DNA of 64,000 nt, taken from positions 62,001 to 126,000 of the forward strand of contig JAQCGO010000003.1 in assembly GCA_027618995.1 (NCBI GenBank), given 5' to 3'. The notes beneath the pieces are model-generated. The model saw only the letters and a program-made list of their open reading frames with translations. It was not told where the DNA came from and did not search any database. Both the position numbers and the translations under genes were made by a program. Position 1 is the stretch's first letter, and each line of letters begins with the position of its first letter. This document shows, piece after piece, positions 37,619 through 47,232 of the stretch. Origin of the DNA: Pseudomonadota bacterium (GTDB taxonomy: Bacteria > Pseudomonadota > Gammaproteobacteria > Steroidobacterales > Woeseiaceae).

Positions 37619-39540
37619 TGAGCAGTAAGGAACAGAAATACAAAGCGGATGCGCTGATCGCCGCAGACATCGACGCTTACCTCGAGACTCACCAGCACAA
37701 GTCGATGTTGCGCTTCATCACCTGTGGCTCCGTCGACGACGGCAAGTCGACACTGATCGGCCGGCTGTTGTACGACTCGAAAATGATTTTCGAAGATCAG
37801 CTCGCTGCACTTGAAGCGGACAGCAAGAAGGTCGGCACGCAAGGGCAAAACATCGATTTCGCGCTGCTGGTCGACGGACTCGCGGCCGAGCGCGAGCAGG
37901 GCATAACGATCGATGTCGCGTATCGATTTTTTGCCACTGAGAAGCGCAAGTTCATCGTCGCCGATACGCCCGGGCATGAGCAGTACACGCGCAACATGGT
38001 TACCGGCGCGTCCACGGCGGATCTTGCGGTTCTGCTGATCGACGCGCGACAGGGGGTGCTTACACAGACGCGCCGCCACAGCTACCTGGCGCACCTGGTC
38101 GGCATCAAACACATCGTTCTGGCTGTCAACAAGATGGACCTGGTCGCTTACGAGCAGAGCCGGTTTGATCAGATCGTCGCGGACTACACGAGTTTTGCGA
38201 AAAGTATCGGTATTGACGCGTTTACGGCGATTCCGATTTCAGGGCTGGCGGGCGACAACATCACGCAGAGCTCCGGCAACACGCCCTGGTACAAGGGCCC
38301 GCCGTTGCTCGAGTATCTTGAAAATGTTGAGCTAAACGTCACGCGGGATCAGGACAAGCCGTTCCGCATGGCCGTGCAATGGGTCAACCGGCCCAATCTC
38401 GACTTCCGCGGCTTCAGCGGGCAGATCGCGACCGGCACCGCCAAGCCGGGCGACAAGGTTCGGGTTGTGCCTTCCGGCAAGACCTCGACGATCAAACGCA
38501 TCGTGACCATGCATGGCGATCTGGCGGAGGCGGTGGCCGGGCAGTCTGTGACCTTCACGCTGGCCGACGAAATTGATTGTTCACGCGGCGATGTGCTCGC
38601 GGCCGCGGATGACCCGCCGGAGGTTGCCGACCAGTTTGAAGCGACTATAGTCTGGATGGCGGAAGAGCCCCTGCTGCCGGGTCGCAGCTATTGGCTGAAA
38701 CTCGGTACGCAGACGGTATCTGCACATGTGCAGCAACCGAAGTACCAGGTCAACATCAACAACCTGGAACATCTGGCGATCAAGACGCTGAAGCTCAACA
38801 GTATCGGTGTGGCTGAAGTCGCGACCGACAAACCGATAGTCTTTGAGCCCTACGCGATCAATCGTGAGATGGGCGGCTTCATCCTTATCGACAAAATGTC
38901 GAACGCCACCATCGCGGCAGGCATGTTGCATTTCAGTCTGCGACGCGCGAAGAACGTACATTGGCAGGTCATAGACGTTGACCGCGATGCACACAGTCGC
39001 CTCAAGAATCAGAAACCGTTTGTGCTCTGGTTCACCGGCTTGTCCGGATCTGGTAAATCAACCATTGCCAACGAAGTGGAAAAACGGCTGCACATCATGA
39101 ACCGGCACACCTTCCTGCTCGATGGTGACAACGTTCGGCATGGATTGAACCGGGATCTTGGTTTTACCGATGCGGATCGCGTCGAAAACATTCGACGCAT
39201 TGGTGAAGTCGCCAAACTCATGACCGATGCCGGACTGATCGTCCTGACCGCATTCATCTCGCCGTTTCGCGCCGAGCGCCAGATGGTGCGCTCCATGCTG
39301 CCGGAGGGTGAGTTCATCGAGGTGTTTGTCGAAACGCCGCTCGCAGTCGCAGAGCAGCGTGATGTGAAGGGCCTGTACAAGAAGGCCAGAGCCGGCCAAC
39401 TGAAAAACTTTACCGGTATCGACAGCCCCTACGAAGAACCGTTGAATGCCGAGATCCGGGTCAATACGACGGAAAAGAGCGCCAAAGAGGCGGCGCAATA
39501 TATCGTCGACTGGCTGTTCGACCTGAACGACTCCCACTAG
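37618..39540 (+). CDS. cysNC: CysN-CysC fusion: sulfate adenylyltransferase GTPase plus APS kinase
   Basis: A bifunctional protein of 640 residues. Residues about 30-460 are an EF-Tu-like GTPase (G1 [16 protein letters not shown]3 [13 protein letters not shown]4 NKMDLV) that activates CysD. Residues about 460-640 are APS kinase (P-loop [19 protein letters not shown], and [15 protein letters not shown]), making PAPS. Fusions of this kind are common in proteobacteria. It ends next to the convergent MoaD-like gene. Confidence 0.97.
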   Translation: MSSKEQKYKADALIAADIDAYLETHQHKSMLRFITCGSVDDGKSTLIGRLLYDSKMIFEDQLAALEADSKKVGTQGQNIDFALLVDGLAAEREQGITIDVAYRFFATEKRKFIVADTPGHEQYTRNMVTGASTADLAVLLIDARQGVLTQTRRHSYLAHLVGIKHIVLAVNKMDLVAYEQSRFDQIVADYTSFAKSIGIDAFTAIPISGLAGDNITQSSGNTPWYKGPPLLEYLENVELNVTRDQDKPFRMAVQWVNRPNLDFRGFSGQIATGTAKPGDKVRVVPSGKTSTIKRIVTMHGDLAEAVAGQSVTFTLADEIDCSRGDVLAAADDPPEVADQFEATIVWMAEEPLLPGRSYWLKLGTQTVSAHVQQPKYQVNINNLEHLAIKTLKLNSIGVAEVATDKPIVFEPYAINREMGGFILIDKMSNATIAAGMLHFSLRRAKNVHWQVIDVDRDAHSRLKNQKPFVLWFTGLSGSGKSTIANEVEKRLHIMNRHTFLLDGDNVRHGLNRDLGFTDADRVENIRRIGEVAKLMTDAGLIVLTAFISPFRAERQMVRSMLPEGEFIEVFVETPLAVAEQRDVKGLYKKARAGQLKNFTGIDSPYEEPLNAEIRVNTTEKSAKEAAQYIVDWLFDLNDSH

Positions 39541-39836
39541 CCGCCTGAAATTGCCCCGATGATCATGAAGGCCTGGTCGCCATTCGCGATCGATCCTGGC
39601 AATTCTGCATCCGGTGATTCGTGCGACACATCTCTGCCTGCGGCAAAAAAACGCACACGTGGTCGACGCTTTAGCGTTACGTGCTCACGCACGGTGCCGC
39701 TCAGCATCGGATAGCGTGACTCCAGCGCATCCAGAATGCTGCGTTGCGTCAGCGGTCCGCGCACCTCGACCGAAACCTCGCGACCACAATTCGCGAGCGT
39801 CTGCAGGTGATGCGGCAGCGTGATGCGAATCATCAA
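39537..39836 (-). CDS. MoaD/ThiS-like ubiquitin-fold protein ending in Gly-Gly
   Basis: A 99-residue beta-grasp protein. The opening [19 protein letters not shown] and the terminal GAISGG are the marks of MoaD/ThiS sulfur carriers, whose C-terminal Gly-Gly is adenylated by an E1-like enzyme. An [14 protein letters not shown] segment is atypical. Its start overlaps the propeller gene stop (TGATG), and an E1-like ThiF protein is encoded first in the same operon. Function as a sulfur carrier or protein modifier is inferred; no molybdopterin or thiamine genes are nearby. Confidence 0.85.
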   Translation of the reverse strand: MMIRITLPHHLQTLANCGREVSVEVRGPLTQRSILDALESRYPMLSGTVREHVTLKRRPRVRFFAAGRDVSHESPDAELPGSIANGDQAFMIIGAISGG

Positions 39837-41014
39837 ATTGTTTGCACCTCAACCGACAGCACAGCCGGCAGGTCGCGAACGATCGCCGTCCAGTGGTAGC
39901 CGTCGTCGCTGGACGCGTAGACCTGGCCGCCCGCGGTGCCGAAATAGATGCCGCAGGGTTGGGCCTTGTCGACGGCCATCGCGTCACGCAGGACGTTGAC
40001 ATAGCAATGTTCCTGCGGCAGTCTGTTCGTCAATGCTTCCCATTTTTCACCGCCCGTGCGACTCCGGTAAACACGCAGTTTGCCCTCGGGCGGGTAGTGC
40101 AGCGAGTCGCTCAATATGGGTACGACATAAATCGTGTCCGGGTCGTGTGAGTGTATGGCGACCGGAAAACCGAAATCGCTCGGCAGATTGCCACTGACCT
40201 CACGCCAGGTATCGCCACCGTCATCGCTGCGCATAACGTCCCAGTGCTTTTGCATGTACAGCGTGTTCGGATTGGCCGCATGAATGGCGATGCAGTGCAC
40301 ATAGTGACCGACTTCGGCAGTCGGGTCTGGAATGTGCTCCGAGCGCAAACCCTGGTTGATCGGCTTCCATGTGATGCCGCTATCATCCGAGCGGAACGCA
40401 CCTGCAGCGGAAATCGCGCAAAAGATGCGATCCTTGTTGCCTGGGTCCAGCGCGATCGTATGCAGGCACATGCCGCCGGCCCCGGGTGACCAGTTTGGTC
40501 CCGACTCATGGCCGCGCAAGCCCGCCAGCTCGTGTCAGCTGACGCCGCCATCCGTGGTGCGGAACAACGCGGCATCTTCAACGCTGGCATAACAGGTGTC
40601 CGGATCATCGTGCGATGGTTCGAGACGCCAGACACGCGCAAATTCCCACGGGTGCTGGGTGCCGTCATACCACTGGTGCGTCGTCAGCGGTTTGCCGGTT
40701 TTTTCGGACGTGTCATAGACGAACTTGTTGCTCTCGCCTTGCGGTATGCCCCCTGCAGCCTGTTCGGATTTGCCGTCCGAGCCGGGCTGCGACCAGGTCT
40801 TGCCGCCATCATCCGAACGCTGGATGATTTGCCCAAACCAGCTCGACGTCTGTGAAGCGTAGAGGCGATCCGGATCCGCCGGCGATCCGTTGATGTGGTA
40901 AATCTCCCAGCCAGCGAAATGCGGTCCGTCGACTTTCCATTTTTTTCGCTTGCTGTTGGAAGTAAGAATGAATGCGCCTTTGCGAGTGCCAACCAGTACA
41001 CGAATAGCGGCCAC
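39833..41014 (-). pseudogene. BNR/YVTN beta-propeller protein with in-frame TGA
   Basis: A sialidase-like six- or seven-blade propeller frame of 393 codons, from GTG 41014 (AAGGA upstream; product [12 protein letters not shown]) to TGA 39833. Repeats with Asp-box character are visible: [50 protein letters not shown]. Codon 160 is TGA within the repeat TTDGGVS[14 protein letters not shown]; this is exactly the position of the conserved Trp of the Asp-box, so a TGG to TGA change is likely. The ORF track therefore shows two pieces. Enzymatic sialidase activity is not implied; relatives are uncharacterised and are often found next to MoaD-like genes. Confidence 0.85.
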
Positions 41015-41029
41015 AGTTTTTTTCCTTCT

Positions 41030-42127
41030 CTACGAACCTACATATTTTGCGAATACACTGCGCGCCACGCTGGCATCATTAGTGCCCTTGATAATGGCGC
41101 GCCCGTCATTGAATAAGGTGAGCTCGAACCTCTGACCATTATCGGTCAATTCGGTTCGCAGCATGAACTCGTTGCTGTTGACCGCGCCCTGCTTTCTGAG
41201 ACGAGTAGCCAGTGCATCGAGGTCGATACCGCCAGCCTGCTGGCGATGTCGCAACTGGACCGCGTTGCGCCCACAGAGCGTATCGGCACTCGAACCCGCG
41301 ACGCCATCGAGATACTCGTATTGCTGCCGCTTGCAGCAGGGGCAGTTGCCGCTCTCCCGGGCATCACTCACTTTGAGCTGCAAAATTTCGCTCGCCCAAA
41401 GATCGAGAGTCAGCAATGTGCGGCTGACGCGAGCATAATTACCGGTCAGGATCTTCAGTGCTTCGGCAACCTGCAGATTAGCGATAACGCCAACCGCCGG
41501 CCCAATGACACCCACCGTGTCGCAGGTGGCGCTGCTGCCGGGCGGCGGCGCTTCCTCGAACAGACAACGAAAACAGGGCGTTGCGAAGTTGTCCGGCTGC
41601 TCCCAGGCGGAGCTTTGCTTTGCCGTGTGCGGCAGAACCGGCATCGTCATGCCGGTCGTGCCCACGGCGGCCCCGTAGATGTACGGCCGGCCGCTTTTCA
41701 CGGCAAGATCATTGACGAGATATCGGGCCTCGATGTTGTCGAGTCCGTCGACGAACAGGTCGACGCCCGCGGCGTAGCGTTCAATATTGCCGTAGTTGAT
41801 GTCGTCAACGATCGCCGTGACCCGGATTTCTGCGTTGATGCTGGCGATTCGTCTCCTGGCGGCCTCTGCCTTCGGAATTCCTTCCTCGACATCGCGTTCG
41901 TCAAACAGCACCTGCCGTTGCAGGTTGGACAGTTCTATGTAATCGCGATCAGCGATGATGAGATGCCCAACACCAGCTCGTGCCAGCAGGTCGGCGACCA
42001 CGCATCCCAGCGCGCCACATCCCAAGATCATCACCGTTGACTCGAGCAGCCGCCGTTGCCCGCCTTCGCCAATGCCGGCAAGCAGCATTTGCCGTTGATA
42101 GCGTTCCAGGTCGTGGTTCATCGGCAA
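41030..42127 (-). CDS. E1-like ThiF/MoeB adenylyltransferase with C-terminal extension
   Basis: A 365-residue ThiF/MoeB/UBA1-type protein. The Rossmann ATP loop (MILGCGALGCVVADLLARAG), the Arg finger (ELSNLQRQVLF) and the adenylation Asp (DGLDNIEARYLVND) are present. A zinc-type pair is split between CFRCLFEE and CPCCKRQ. The catalytic-cysteine region reads ATCDTVGVIGP. A C-terminal 90-residue region (LRTELTDNGQRFELTLFNDG) is not part of MoeB; it does not look like rhodanese. The gene begins the operon ThiF-propeller-MoaD-like, so its likely substrate is the Gly-Gly protein encoded at the end. Confidence 0.9.
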   Translation of the reverse strand: MPMNHDLERYQRQMLLAGIGEGGQRRLLESTVMILGCGALGCVVADLLARAGVGHLIIADRDYIELSNLQRQVLFDERDVEEGIPKAEAARRRIASINAEIRVTAIVDDINYGNIERYAAGVDLFVDGLDNIEARYLVNDLAVKSGRPYIYGAAVGTTGMTMPVLPHTAKQSSAWEQPDNFATPCFRCLFEEAPPPGSSATCDTVGVIGPAVGVIANLQVAEALKILTGNYARVSRTLLTLDLWASEILQLKVSDARESGNCPCCKRQQYEYLDGVAGSSADTLCGRNAVQLRHRQQAGGIDLDALATRLRKQGAVNSNEFMLRTELTDNGQRFELTLFNDGRAIIKGTNDASVARSVFAKYVGS

Positions 42128-42188
42128 GACATTATCACGATCCGCATTCCATGGTTTAATGCGCGTTCTGAATCAGGAACGTACCGGC

Positions 42189-43490
42189 ATGAATAGCACC
42201 AGCGACACGACCTGGAGTACCGAAGACGTGGCTGATCACTATCGCATCGCCGCGTGGAGCGACGATTTCTTTGCCGTTAATGTCGCCGGCAACATGGCCG
42301 TGCAGCCCCTGGACGATAATTCACTGAGCATTGACATCATGGATGTGGTTGCGGAGCTGCGCAGTCGCGACGTTCGCTTTCCCGTGCTGCTGCGTTTTCA
42401 GGACGTATTGCGTGCGCGTGTGCGGCGGCTCAACCACGCCTTCGCAGATGCGATTCGCGACGCTGGTTACAAAAACGTCTACCAGGCAGTCTACCCAATC
42501 AAGGTTAATCAGCAGCACGAAGTGGTCGAGGAAGTCCTGGATGCGGGCAAGCCATTCAATCTGGGCCTGGAGTGCGGCTCCAAGGCCGAGCTGGTTGCGA
42601 CCGTGGCGTATCTGGAATCCGACGATACTCTGCTGATCTGCAACGGCGTAAAGGACCAGTCGATGCTGGCATTGATTTTGTCGAGCCAGCGACTCGGCAA
42701 AAACGTCATTCCGGTGATGGAGAAATTCACTGAATTTGAAGACCTGATCGCGCTGGCGGATGCGGTTGGCGCGACAACGCAATTCGGTGCGCGTATTCGT
42801 CTGCGGACCGCGGGTGCCGGCAAGTGGGCGGACTCGGGCGGCTATCATTCAAAATTTGGTATCTCGCTGCCGGAGCTGATGCGGATTGTCGCTGCGCTGC
42901 AAGCCAGTAAGGCCAAACACAAACTGGCGTTGTTGCATTTTCACCTGGGCAGCCAGATATCGCACATCAACCAGCTGAAGCAGGCGGCCAAGGAGTTGGC
43001 GCAGATCTATGCGGAGCTGATCATTCTTGGGCTGCCCATTCGTTACATCGATATCGGTGGCGGTCTCGGCGTGAATTACACGGGCGCGTTTGAGGAAGGT
43101 AGCATTCAATACAGTCAACGGGAATACGCCAATGCCGTCGTGTACTCGATCATGGATGTGTGTGATGCGCGCGGTGTGCCGCATCCAATTCTGATCTCGG
43201 AAAGCGGACGGGCCATGACGGCGCATCACTCAGTGCTCGTGGTGGAGACTCTCGGTGCATTCCGTAAAGATAATGCCGACAACGAGCATGGGTTGCCGTC
43301 AGACTCGCATCGCATCGTGCAAAACCTGAGTGAGATTTTGCGGCGCCTGCGCGAAGCTGCGTATGGGAAACTCGACGTCGATGAGTTGATAGAGGCTTAT
43401 CACGACGTCGCCGACATTCACCAGGAAGCAACAACCTTGTTCGCGATGGGCTATTTTCCTTTGCAGCAGAACTCGTTGGTGGAGTTATCA
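42189..43490 (+). pseudogene. speA: Biosynthetic arginine decarboxylase SpeA, 3' end lost
   Basis: SpeA makes agmatine from arginine for polyamine synthesis with PLP. The start is set at ATG 42189 (MNSTSDTTW). The barrel domain is well preserved: PLP lysine in YPIKVNQQHEVVEEV, GLECGSKAELVA, LHFHLGSQI, YIDIGGGLGVNY, and the second-domain segment SESGRAMTAHHSV. Similarity holds to about MGYFPLQQNSLVE, where a normal enzyme of about 630 residues would have some 200 residues left. The frame then runs 39 unrelated codons to a stop at 43607, inside the start of an outer-membrane protein. An active enzyme is unlikely. Confidence 0.85.
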
Positions 43491-44531
43491 AAACGATCCA
43501 AGCGACTACGCGGTGCAGGGCTTTCCCTTTGGTGGCGAAGCCGGGCCGTTCGACGAAGGATTTGCGATCGGCGAGGCCGAGATCAATATCAGTGCGAACG
43601 TCGATGACAAATTCACCGCATGGCTGACGGCCCCGCTCGTCGTTGAAGACGGCGAGTCGGGCATAGAACTTGAAGAGGCCTGGATTGCGACCCTGGCTTT
43701 GCCGGTCGGACTGGCGGCGCGCTTTGGTCGCTTTTTCTCCGCTATCGGTTACCTCAACGGCAAACACGCGCACAGCTGGGATTTCGCGGATCAGCCATTG
43801 CCGTACCAGGCATTTCTGGGCGATCAGTTCCTCGATGACGGGGTGCAGCTGCGCTGGGTTGCGCCGACCGACCTCTATGTCGAAGTCGGTACCGAGGTGT
43901 TTCGTGGCAGTCGCTACCCGGCGTCCGGCGCGGCTGATTCGGGCTATGGAGCGAACAGCTTGTTCGTCAATATCGGCGGCGATGCTGGCAGTAACTCGAG
44001 CTGGCTCGCGGGTCTTTCGCACCTCAGTGCGACGAGCATTGACCGCGAATCCGGCGATGAAGACAACCCTTTGTTGTTCAGCGGCGATTCGGACACGACG
44101 ATTGCGCACTTCGTCTGGAAGTGGGCGCCGAACGGCAACTGGAAGCAGCGCAATCTCGCGATCCAGGGCGAAGCAATGTGGCGCAGCGAAGATGGTGACT
44201 ACACGCTGCCCGGCGGGCCCCGCTGACCTACGACAGCGAGCAACAAGGCTGGTACCTGCAGGCGGTCTATCAACCGTTTCCGCGCTGGCGCTTCGGCACG
44301 CGCGTTGACGGCCTCGCAATGGATCCGGTCGATTCCGTATTCGCCGGCAGTGCGCTGGCCGCGCCGGACGATGATCCGCTGCGCTTCAGCCTGATGACCG
44401 ACTGGTCGAATAGCGAGTTCAGCCGCCTGCGCCTGCAATACACGCGTGACGAGGCAGGCCCGAGCGACGACAGTCAATGGGGATTGCAGTACATCCTCAG
44501 CATCGGCGCCCATGGCGGACACAGTTTCTAG
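43486..44531 (+). pseudogene. Outer-membrane protein, 5'-truncated and frameshifted
   Basis: A beta-barrel-like protein whose first recognisable codons (QNDPSDYAVQGFPFGG) appear directly after the speA break, without a signal peptide. Alternating hydrophobic strands continue (INISANVDDKFTAWLTAPL, VGLAARFGRFFSAIGYLNG), then a stop TGA at 44224 in one frame. One base in the CCCC run at 44218-44221 too many explains it: the next frame continues LTYDSEQQGWYLQAVYQPF to the end IGAHGGHSF at 44531. It lies just upstream of metal ABC transporter genes, so a metal-related porin role is a guess. Confidence 0.75.
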
Positions 44532-44547
44532 GATTCGGTGACAGACG

Positions 44548-45444
44548 ATGAACTCGACAAGAATTGCGTTGCTCGCCATGCTGCTGCCGATTGCCGCGGA
44601 GGCCGATATCAGCGTCTTTGCCTGCGAACCCGAGTGGGCGGCTCTGGCGACCGAGATTGGTGGGGCCAAGGTCACCACGTATAGCGCGACCAACGCATTA
44701 CAGGACCCGCATTACATACAGGCCCGGCCCAGCTTGATAGCAAAGTTACGCACGGCGGACCTCGTCATTTGCAGTGGGGCAGACCTCGAGATCGGCTGGT
44801 TGCCCATGTTGTTGCAGAAGGCCAATAACTGGACAGTCATGCCAGGGTCATCGGGATTCCTCGAGGCCAGCAGCATGGTCGAGCGCGTCGACGCGACCGC
44901 GAATGTCGACCGGGCGAGTGGTGACATCCATCCGATGGGTAATCCGCATGTGCAGACGAATCCGCACAACATCGCGGCGATTGCCATAGTACTGGCCGAC
45001 CGCATGCGTGAGCTTGATGTGGCGAACGCTGCGATCTATGCCGCCGGGCTTGCCGAATTTCAATCGCGTTGGGCGGCCGCTATTCTGCAACGGGAATCGC
45101 GGGCTTCCGGTCTGAAGGGCAAGCAGGTCATTACGCATCACAAATCGTGGGTCTACCTGGAACGTTGGCTGGGTCTCGTCGAAGTCGCGAACCTCGAGGA
45201 AATTCCTGGCCTGCCGCCGACCGCGGGTCACCTGGGCAGACTCGTAGCGCGATTCGAGAATGGCGGTGCGGATGTCATTATCCGGTCGCCGTACCAGGAT
45301 GATCGCGCGTCCGAGTGGCTGGCGGAGCGTACCGGGATCACGGCCATCGTATTGCCGTTGACGGTGGGTGGAACAGACGAGGCGACCGACCTGTTCCAGT
45401 TGTTTGACGACATTATTGAACGATTACTGGGAGCAACGTTGTGA
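44548..45444 (+). CDS. Metal ABC transporter substrate-binding protein (ZnuA-like)
   Basis: A periplasmic cluster A-I binding protein of 298 residues with a signal peptide (MNSTRIALLAMLLPIAAEA) and metal-ligand histidines in ALQDPHYIQARPS, GNPHVQTNPHN and THHKSWVYLE. The His-rich loop of high-affinity zinc proteins is absent. Zinc or manganese specificity cannot be decided. It overlaps the permease gene by four bases. The gene starts 17 bases after the broken outer-membrane protein frame. Confidence 0.88.
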   Translation: MNSTRIALLAMLLPIAAEADISVFACEPEWAALATEIGGAKVTTYSATNALQDPHYIQARPSLIAKLRTADLVICSGADLEIGWLPMLLQKANNWTVMPGSSGFLEASSMVERVDATANVDRASGDIHPMGNPHVQTNPHNIAAIAIVLADRMRELDVANAAIYAAGLAEFQSRWAAAILQRESRASGLKGKQVITHHKSWVYLERWLGLVEVANLEEIPGLPPTAGHLGRLVARFENGGADVIIRSPYQDDRASEWLAERTGITAIVLPLTVGGTDEATDLFQLFDDIIERLLGATL

Positions 45445-46214
45445 CCCTGGAGTTGCTGGACTGGACCATCATCGGTCCTGCATTTGTGGCCGGCCTGATC
45501 GTACTCAGCACGCACGTACCATTAGGCCATGAAGTTCTGAAGCGCGGCATCATCTTCATCGATCTGGCGATCGCGCAGATCGCCGGGCTTGGTGTGATCG
45601 CGGCGCATAGCATGAACTGGGATCAGGACGGCATCGAGGTACAGATCGCGGCCGTCAGCGCGGCGCTGATCGCGGCGGTTGGGCTGCACTGGACTGAAAA
45701 ACGCTGGGCGAGCAACCAGGAGCCGCTGATCGGCATACTATTCATACTCGCGGCCACGGGTGGAATCCTGCTGCTCGCCGGCAACCCGCATGGCAGCGAG
45801 CACCTGAAAGAGCTGCTGGTCGGGCAAATCCTCTGGTCGACCTGGACATCACTGCTGCCAATCGCAGCGCTATACGTCGGCCTGCTGGTAATCTGGTTTA
45901 CGACGCGCGAACGGGGCGGTCCGCTGGCTTTCTACCTGATCTTCGCCGTCGCTGTTACGGCATCGGTACAAATTGTTGGCATCTACCTGGTTTTTGCGAG
46001 CCTGATAATTCCAGCCCTGGCCACGCAGCATCTGCAGCATGGCCGACGTCTGACGGTTGGCTACGCCATCGGTGCGGTTTCGTACTTTGTTGGCATCGCG
46101 TTGTCAGCAATACTCGACTTCCCGACCGGTGCGATTATCGTCTGGACGATGGCGCTGGTGGCATTAGCGGCCGGTTTCCTCAAACCGGGTGCCGTGCCAA
46201 AGCGAGGCTCCTGA
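45441..46214 (+). CDS. Metal ABC transporter permease (ZnuB-like)
   Basis: A 257-residue membrane permease of the ABC-3 family with about eight membrane segments; AIAQIAGLGVIAAHS and VGIYLVFASLIIPAL match the coupling-helix region. It starts with GTG at 45441 inside the znuA-like stop. The ATPase subunit expected beside these two genes is not found between or after them; it may lie elsewhere or have been lost with the deletion upstream. Confidence 0.88.
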   Translation: MTLELLDWTIIGPAFVAGLIVLSTHVPLGHEVLKRGIIFIDLAIAQIAGLGVIAAHSMNWDQDGIEVQIAAVSAALIAAVGLHWTEKRWASNQEPLIGILFILAATGGILLLAGNPHGSEHLKELLVGQILWSTWTSLLPIAALYVGLLVIWFTTRERGGPLAFYLIFAVAVTASVQIVGIYLVFASLIIPALATQHLQHGRRLTVGYAIGAVSYFVGIALSAILDFPTGAIIVWTMALVALAAGFLKPGAVPKRGS

Positions 46215-46224
46215 CAGGGCTTGT

Positions 46225-47232
46225 TCAATCGGGTAGCTCGGTCTCAAGCTCGAACATTTGGCCGAGGATGCGACGCCACTCGTCGTAGCGATCGGCCACC
46301 CAGCCCTTGAGTTCAAAGACGCGTGCCTCGATCGCGTTGATCGTTGGCGCCATTTCGTTTTCAAACCCGGCGGCCCACTTTTCCTGCTCCTGTACGGCTT
46401 GCCGGTCCCACTTGTAATTTTCGTAGTGGCTGCTGATAGCTTCAAAGCTGCCAGGCGGCGCGGTGCTCTGCGCGTTGGCAATGCGCTCCGCTTCCTGCGC
46501 CTGATAGCGGGAAAATTTCTGGCGATATTCGCGCCACACTTTATAGACGACCTCGATGTCAGCGCTTAGCTCGCGAAATTTGGCATCGATGGCATCCGTA
46601 AATACGTATTCGACATCGCGAATGCGCTCGATTCGAGCCAGCATCGGGTCGCTTTTGGCCGGGAGCCGTCGAATGCGCAACGTGCCATCCGCTGTGCTTT
46701 CAAGGTAGCCGTCGAAGGCTGCGGGCGCCAGTTGCTGGCCGTAGCGCAGCAGGGAAACCTCGATGACAGTGTTAAGTGACGGCATATCGCGACTGCTGCG
46801 AGCCGCGATCAGACTGGCGCCGAACTCAGCAAACAAGTCCTGCTGTGGTCCGCTGAAAATTTCGTTGAGCCACACGGTTCCGCTGGCGTCAGTAACCTGC
46901 AGGCGCAGTTGCAGGGTTTCGCCGTCGGAATTCAGGATTGTGCCGGACACCAGCAGTTCAGCCGCCGGATCGGACTCGGGAATTACTCGCACTGCGCCCC
47001 CCACGCGCGCGCTGACCAGCATGTCGTGTAATACGAAAGGCAGATAAAGTGCTTCGATCTCGCGTACGCGAGGGAATACCTGCAGCTTGCGGTGCAAGGA
47101 TCGATCCGCTGGAATGCCCGGGTCAAATATCGCGATCGAAATATTCAATCGCGTCGGATCGCGTCCGACATCGGCCAACACGTGTTGCCAGGCGGCCGAT
47201 AACAGGACGATGCAGAGCGCTGCCTTCATCAA
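46225..47232 (-). CDS. Exported hypothetical protein, possible CsgG-like N-terminal part
   Basis: I do not recognise a named family. The 335-residue product has a signal peptide (MMKAALCIVLLSAAWQHVLA), an N-terminal region with IFDPGIPADRS and VREIEALYLPFVLHDML, and an AELLVSGTILNSDGETLQL strand pair reminiscent of the ABC-type lipoprotein/CsgG fold. A C-terminal helical region is rich in Glu, Lys, Gln and Trp (VYKVWREYRQKFSRYQAQEAER), likely coiled coil. It overlaps the next lipoprotein gene by four bases, so both probably work together in the periplasm. Confidence 0.6.
   Translation of the reverse strand: MMKAALCIVLLSAAWQHVLADVGRDPTRLNISIAIFDPGIPADRSLHRKLQVFPRVREIEALYLPFVLHDMLVSARVGGAVRVIPESDPAAELLVSGTILNSDGETLQLRLQVTDASGTVWLNEIFSGPQQDLFAEFGASLIAARSSRDMPSLNTVIEVSLLRYGQQLAPAAFDGYLESTADGTLRIRRLPAKSDPMLARIERIRDVEYVFTDAIDAKFRELSADIEVVYKVWREYRQKFSRYQAQEAERIANAQSTAPPGSFEAISSHYENYKWDRQAVQEQEKWAAGFENEMAPTINAIEARVFELKGWVADRYDEWRRILGQMFELETELPD

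Noticed and set aside
40530-40545. Selenocysteine at the propeller TGA
   Set aside because: The position is the structural Trp of an Asp-box, not a catalytic Cys. No SECIS-like hairpin was recognised directly downstream.
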